In this document: one piece after another, positions 62,618 through 64,000 of the stretch
Position numbering within the stretch: the first letter of the stretch is position 1
Layout: every line of letters begins with the position of its first letter
Assembly (NCBI RefSeq): GCF_019802045.1
Contig: NZ_JAHVHU010000012.1
Location: forward strand, 118,402-182,401
Direction of reading: 5' to 3'
DNA: 64,000 nucleotides
DNA from: Membranihabitans marinus
GTDB lineage: Bacteria; Bacteroidota; Bacteroidia; Chitinophagales; Saprospiraceae
Program-made: the position numbers and the translations under genes
Notes under the pieces: model-generated
What the model saw: the letters and a program-made list of their open reading frames with translations, nothing else
Told to the model about the DNA's origin: nothing
Databases searched by the model: none

Positions 62618-62676
62618 CCCGGGAAGTTAGAGCTCCAGCTCTGACAAAAACGGAACAGGAGCTCCGTTCCCCCGGG
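62618..62676. repeat. Hairpin cluster between sigma and fecR genes
   Basis: CCCGGG at 62618-62623 pairs with CCCGGG at 62671-62676 (each also self-complementary). Inside are AGAGCT/AGCTCT (62629-62642) and GGAAC/GTTCC around GGAGCTCC (62652-62670). The cluster may end or dampen transcription between the two genes. Confidence 0.55.
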
Positions 62677-62831
62677 CAATGCAGATAGAAATTTTAGCCT
62701 GGTAGGCTCCTACCTCCCATGTTCTCCAATCCGCACTCTTCAATAAATTTTAAAAAAAAACTCCTCTTAGGCTGGGACCTTGCCTGTCACCAGGTGTATT
62801 AAGGGTAACAAATGGCGAAATAGCCAGCTGC

Positions 62832-63872
62832 ATGAACGATCATAAACACATCAATCACCTATTCAATAGATTACTCGATAATTCCATTTCAGAGGAAGAG
62901 TTGCAGTTACTGTTAAAATATATACGGACCTCCGATTCGGACATCGAACTAAAAGAGTTGATGGGCATACATTGGGAAGACATCAAAGACGAACTGATCG
63001 AAAAAGAGCCAGGGCTTCAGACCGAAAAGCGGTATCAGGCGATTCTCCAAAAAATTGACCAAAGTCACCGAAAGACAGGTTCGAATAGACTGTCCAGCCC
63101 TTCCAAAACGAACCATGCATTGCGATGGATTGGTATCGCAGCGTCGATCTTAATTCTATTATCTGCAGGGCTGTATTGGGGTGTAAACTCTCATAAGCCT
63201 TCCGAATCGCCACTGAACAGTTCGTTGGCTACCATGAATTTTAGTGGAAAACAGGTGGTTAATTTACCAGATGGCAGCACGGTCATCCTCAATGAAGACA
63301 GTCAATTGACCTATACAGAAGCATTTGGGCAACAAACCAGAGCCATAGAATTCTCAGGAGAAGGTTATTTCGATGTGGCCCATGATCCGGACCGGCCTTT
63401 TATTGTCCATACCGGTGGGGTGAAAACGACGGTTTTGGGGACGGCTTTTAATCTCAAAGCGTACGATGAACAGTCCAATGTAGAAGTTACCGTGACCCGG
63501 GGCAAAGTGGCGGTAGGTGACGAAAAAGGGGTGTTTGAAAATATTTTACCGCGTCAGCAGCTGGTTGTTAATAAGACCACACATAAATTTAAGAGGGAAG
63601 ATGTGGATCTGGACAAGGTATTAGCATGGCAAAAGGATTTTTTAATCATCGATGCCATGACGGTGGAAAAAGCAGCTGAATTGATAGGAAAGAAACATCA
63701 GGTAGATATCATCATTGAAAAAAATACATTGAAGAACTGTGAAATAAGTGCCTCTTTTATAAAGGGAGAATCCCTGGAACAAATCCTTCGGGTGGTCTGT
63801 GGCGTGCTCCAGGCAGAGTATAGGATCGATGGAAATAAGGTAGAAGTGACAGGAGGCCGAAAATGCGAGTGA
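62832..63872 (+). CDS. FecR-family anti-sigma factor
   Basis: 346 residues. Cytoplasmic helical domain 1-90 (HLFNRLLDNSISEEELQLLLKYI), membrane helix about 97-117 (ALRWIGIAASILILLSAGLYWG), and a FecR domain with QVVNLPDGSTVILNEDSQLTY, GEGYFDVAHDPDRPFIVHTGG and TVLGTAFNLKAYD. The C-terminal DUF4974-type domain holds KAAELIGKKHQVDIIIEKN. It pairs with the sigma factor before it; the expected STN-domain receptor would start just past the window. The last 128 bases (63873-64000) are non-coding. Confidence 0.93.
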   Translation: MNDHKHINHLFNRLLDNSISEEELQLLLKYIRTSDSDIELKELMGIHWEDIKDELIEKEPGLQTEKRYQAILQKIDQSHRKTGSNRLSSPSKTNHALRWIGIAASILILLSAGLYWGVNSHKPSESPLNSSLATMNFSGKQVVNLPDGSTVILNEDSQLTYTEAFGQQTRAIEFSGEGYFDVAHDPDRPFIVHTGGVKTTVLGTAFNLKAYDEQSNVEVTVTRGKVAVGDEKGVFENILPRQQLVVNKTTHKFKREDVDLDKVLAWQKDFLIIDAMTVEKAAELIGKKHQVDIIIEKNTLKNCEISASFIKGESLEQILRVVCGVLQAEYRIDGNKVEVTGGRKCE

Positions 63873-64000
63873 TAATATTAGCCTGACAGATACTATGATC
63901 TAATCCAAGTATTTATATTGTTATTTCTCAAAATATTTTCTTAATTTAAAGATACCGAAAGAAGGCCTCAGCCGATTCAATACGCTGAAGTCTATCTAGT

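Overview
The window reads as a chromosomal segment of a glycan-degrading member of the Bacteroidota. Support comes from two SusC/SusD pairs, two ECF sigma/FecR pairs whose FecR proteins have the Bacteroidota C-terminal domain, many lipoproteins, weak Shine-Dalgarno sites with several TTG/GTG starts, and at least two promoter elements close to the Bacteroidota TTTG / TAnnTTTG type. The class cannot be fixed from sequence alone; a marine Saprospiria- or Cytophagia-like host is a guess.

Layout. 1-7475 is an AT-rich sugar-catabolic operon (two Gfo/Idh/MocA oxidoreductases, a secreted TIM-barrel protein, an SSS symporter, an unknown secreted protein, a DUF4838 lipoprotein). 7492-10549 is mobile DNA: the tail of a decayed IS1595-like transposase directly beside an IS21-family element with frameshifted istB and multiple end repeats. 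10647-19487 is a polysaccharide-utilisation unit (ECF sigma, FecR, STN-domain SusC, SusD, Tat-type FAD oxidoreductase). 20336-35059 is a plus-strand series of secreted enzymes: a second FAD oxidoreductase, sialidase-like protein, sulfatase, beta-helix hydrolase, squalene-cyclase-repeat protein, M14 peptidase, two unknowns, an esterase and a phosphatase. Hairpin arrays and two MITE-like elements sharing ends lie between them. 36304-38411 holds two more copies of the TIM-barrel family. 39664-44749 is a second SusC/SusD pair. 57437-61480 carries a DUF6259-like glycosidase, an exported FucU-like protein and a DUF1080 lipoprotein. 62015-63872 is another sigma/FecR pair that probably serves a receptor beyond the right edge.

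The most interesting region is 44.8-57.1 kb, almost all on the minus strand. It holds a C39-peptidase ABC exporter, an HlyD-type adaptor, a small winged-helix protein, a 75-residue double-glycine precursor with a six-cysteine core, a perfect hairpin directly after the precursor, a TlpA-like thiol oxidoreductase, a fused C39-like/VKOR/thioredoxin membrane protein, a UGT-type glycosyltransferase and two GT-A glycosyltransferases. A decayed immunity-type ABC ATPase follows. This parts list (exporter, disulfide enzymes, glycosyltransferases, Cys-rich GG peptide) is that of Firmicutes glycocin clusters, so the locus may make a secreted, disulfide-bonded and possibly glycosylated bacteriocin-like peptide. 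The glycosylation step is inference.

Elsewhere the genes fit one theme. TonB-dependent uptake (SusC/D) is controlled by cell-surface signalling (sigma/FecR). Extracellular or periplasmic sulfatase, sialidase-like, beta-helix and esterase activities trim a complex, probably sulfated glycan. Oxidoreductases (FAD type, Gfo/Idh type) with DUF1080 could support cleavage through keto-sugar intermediates.
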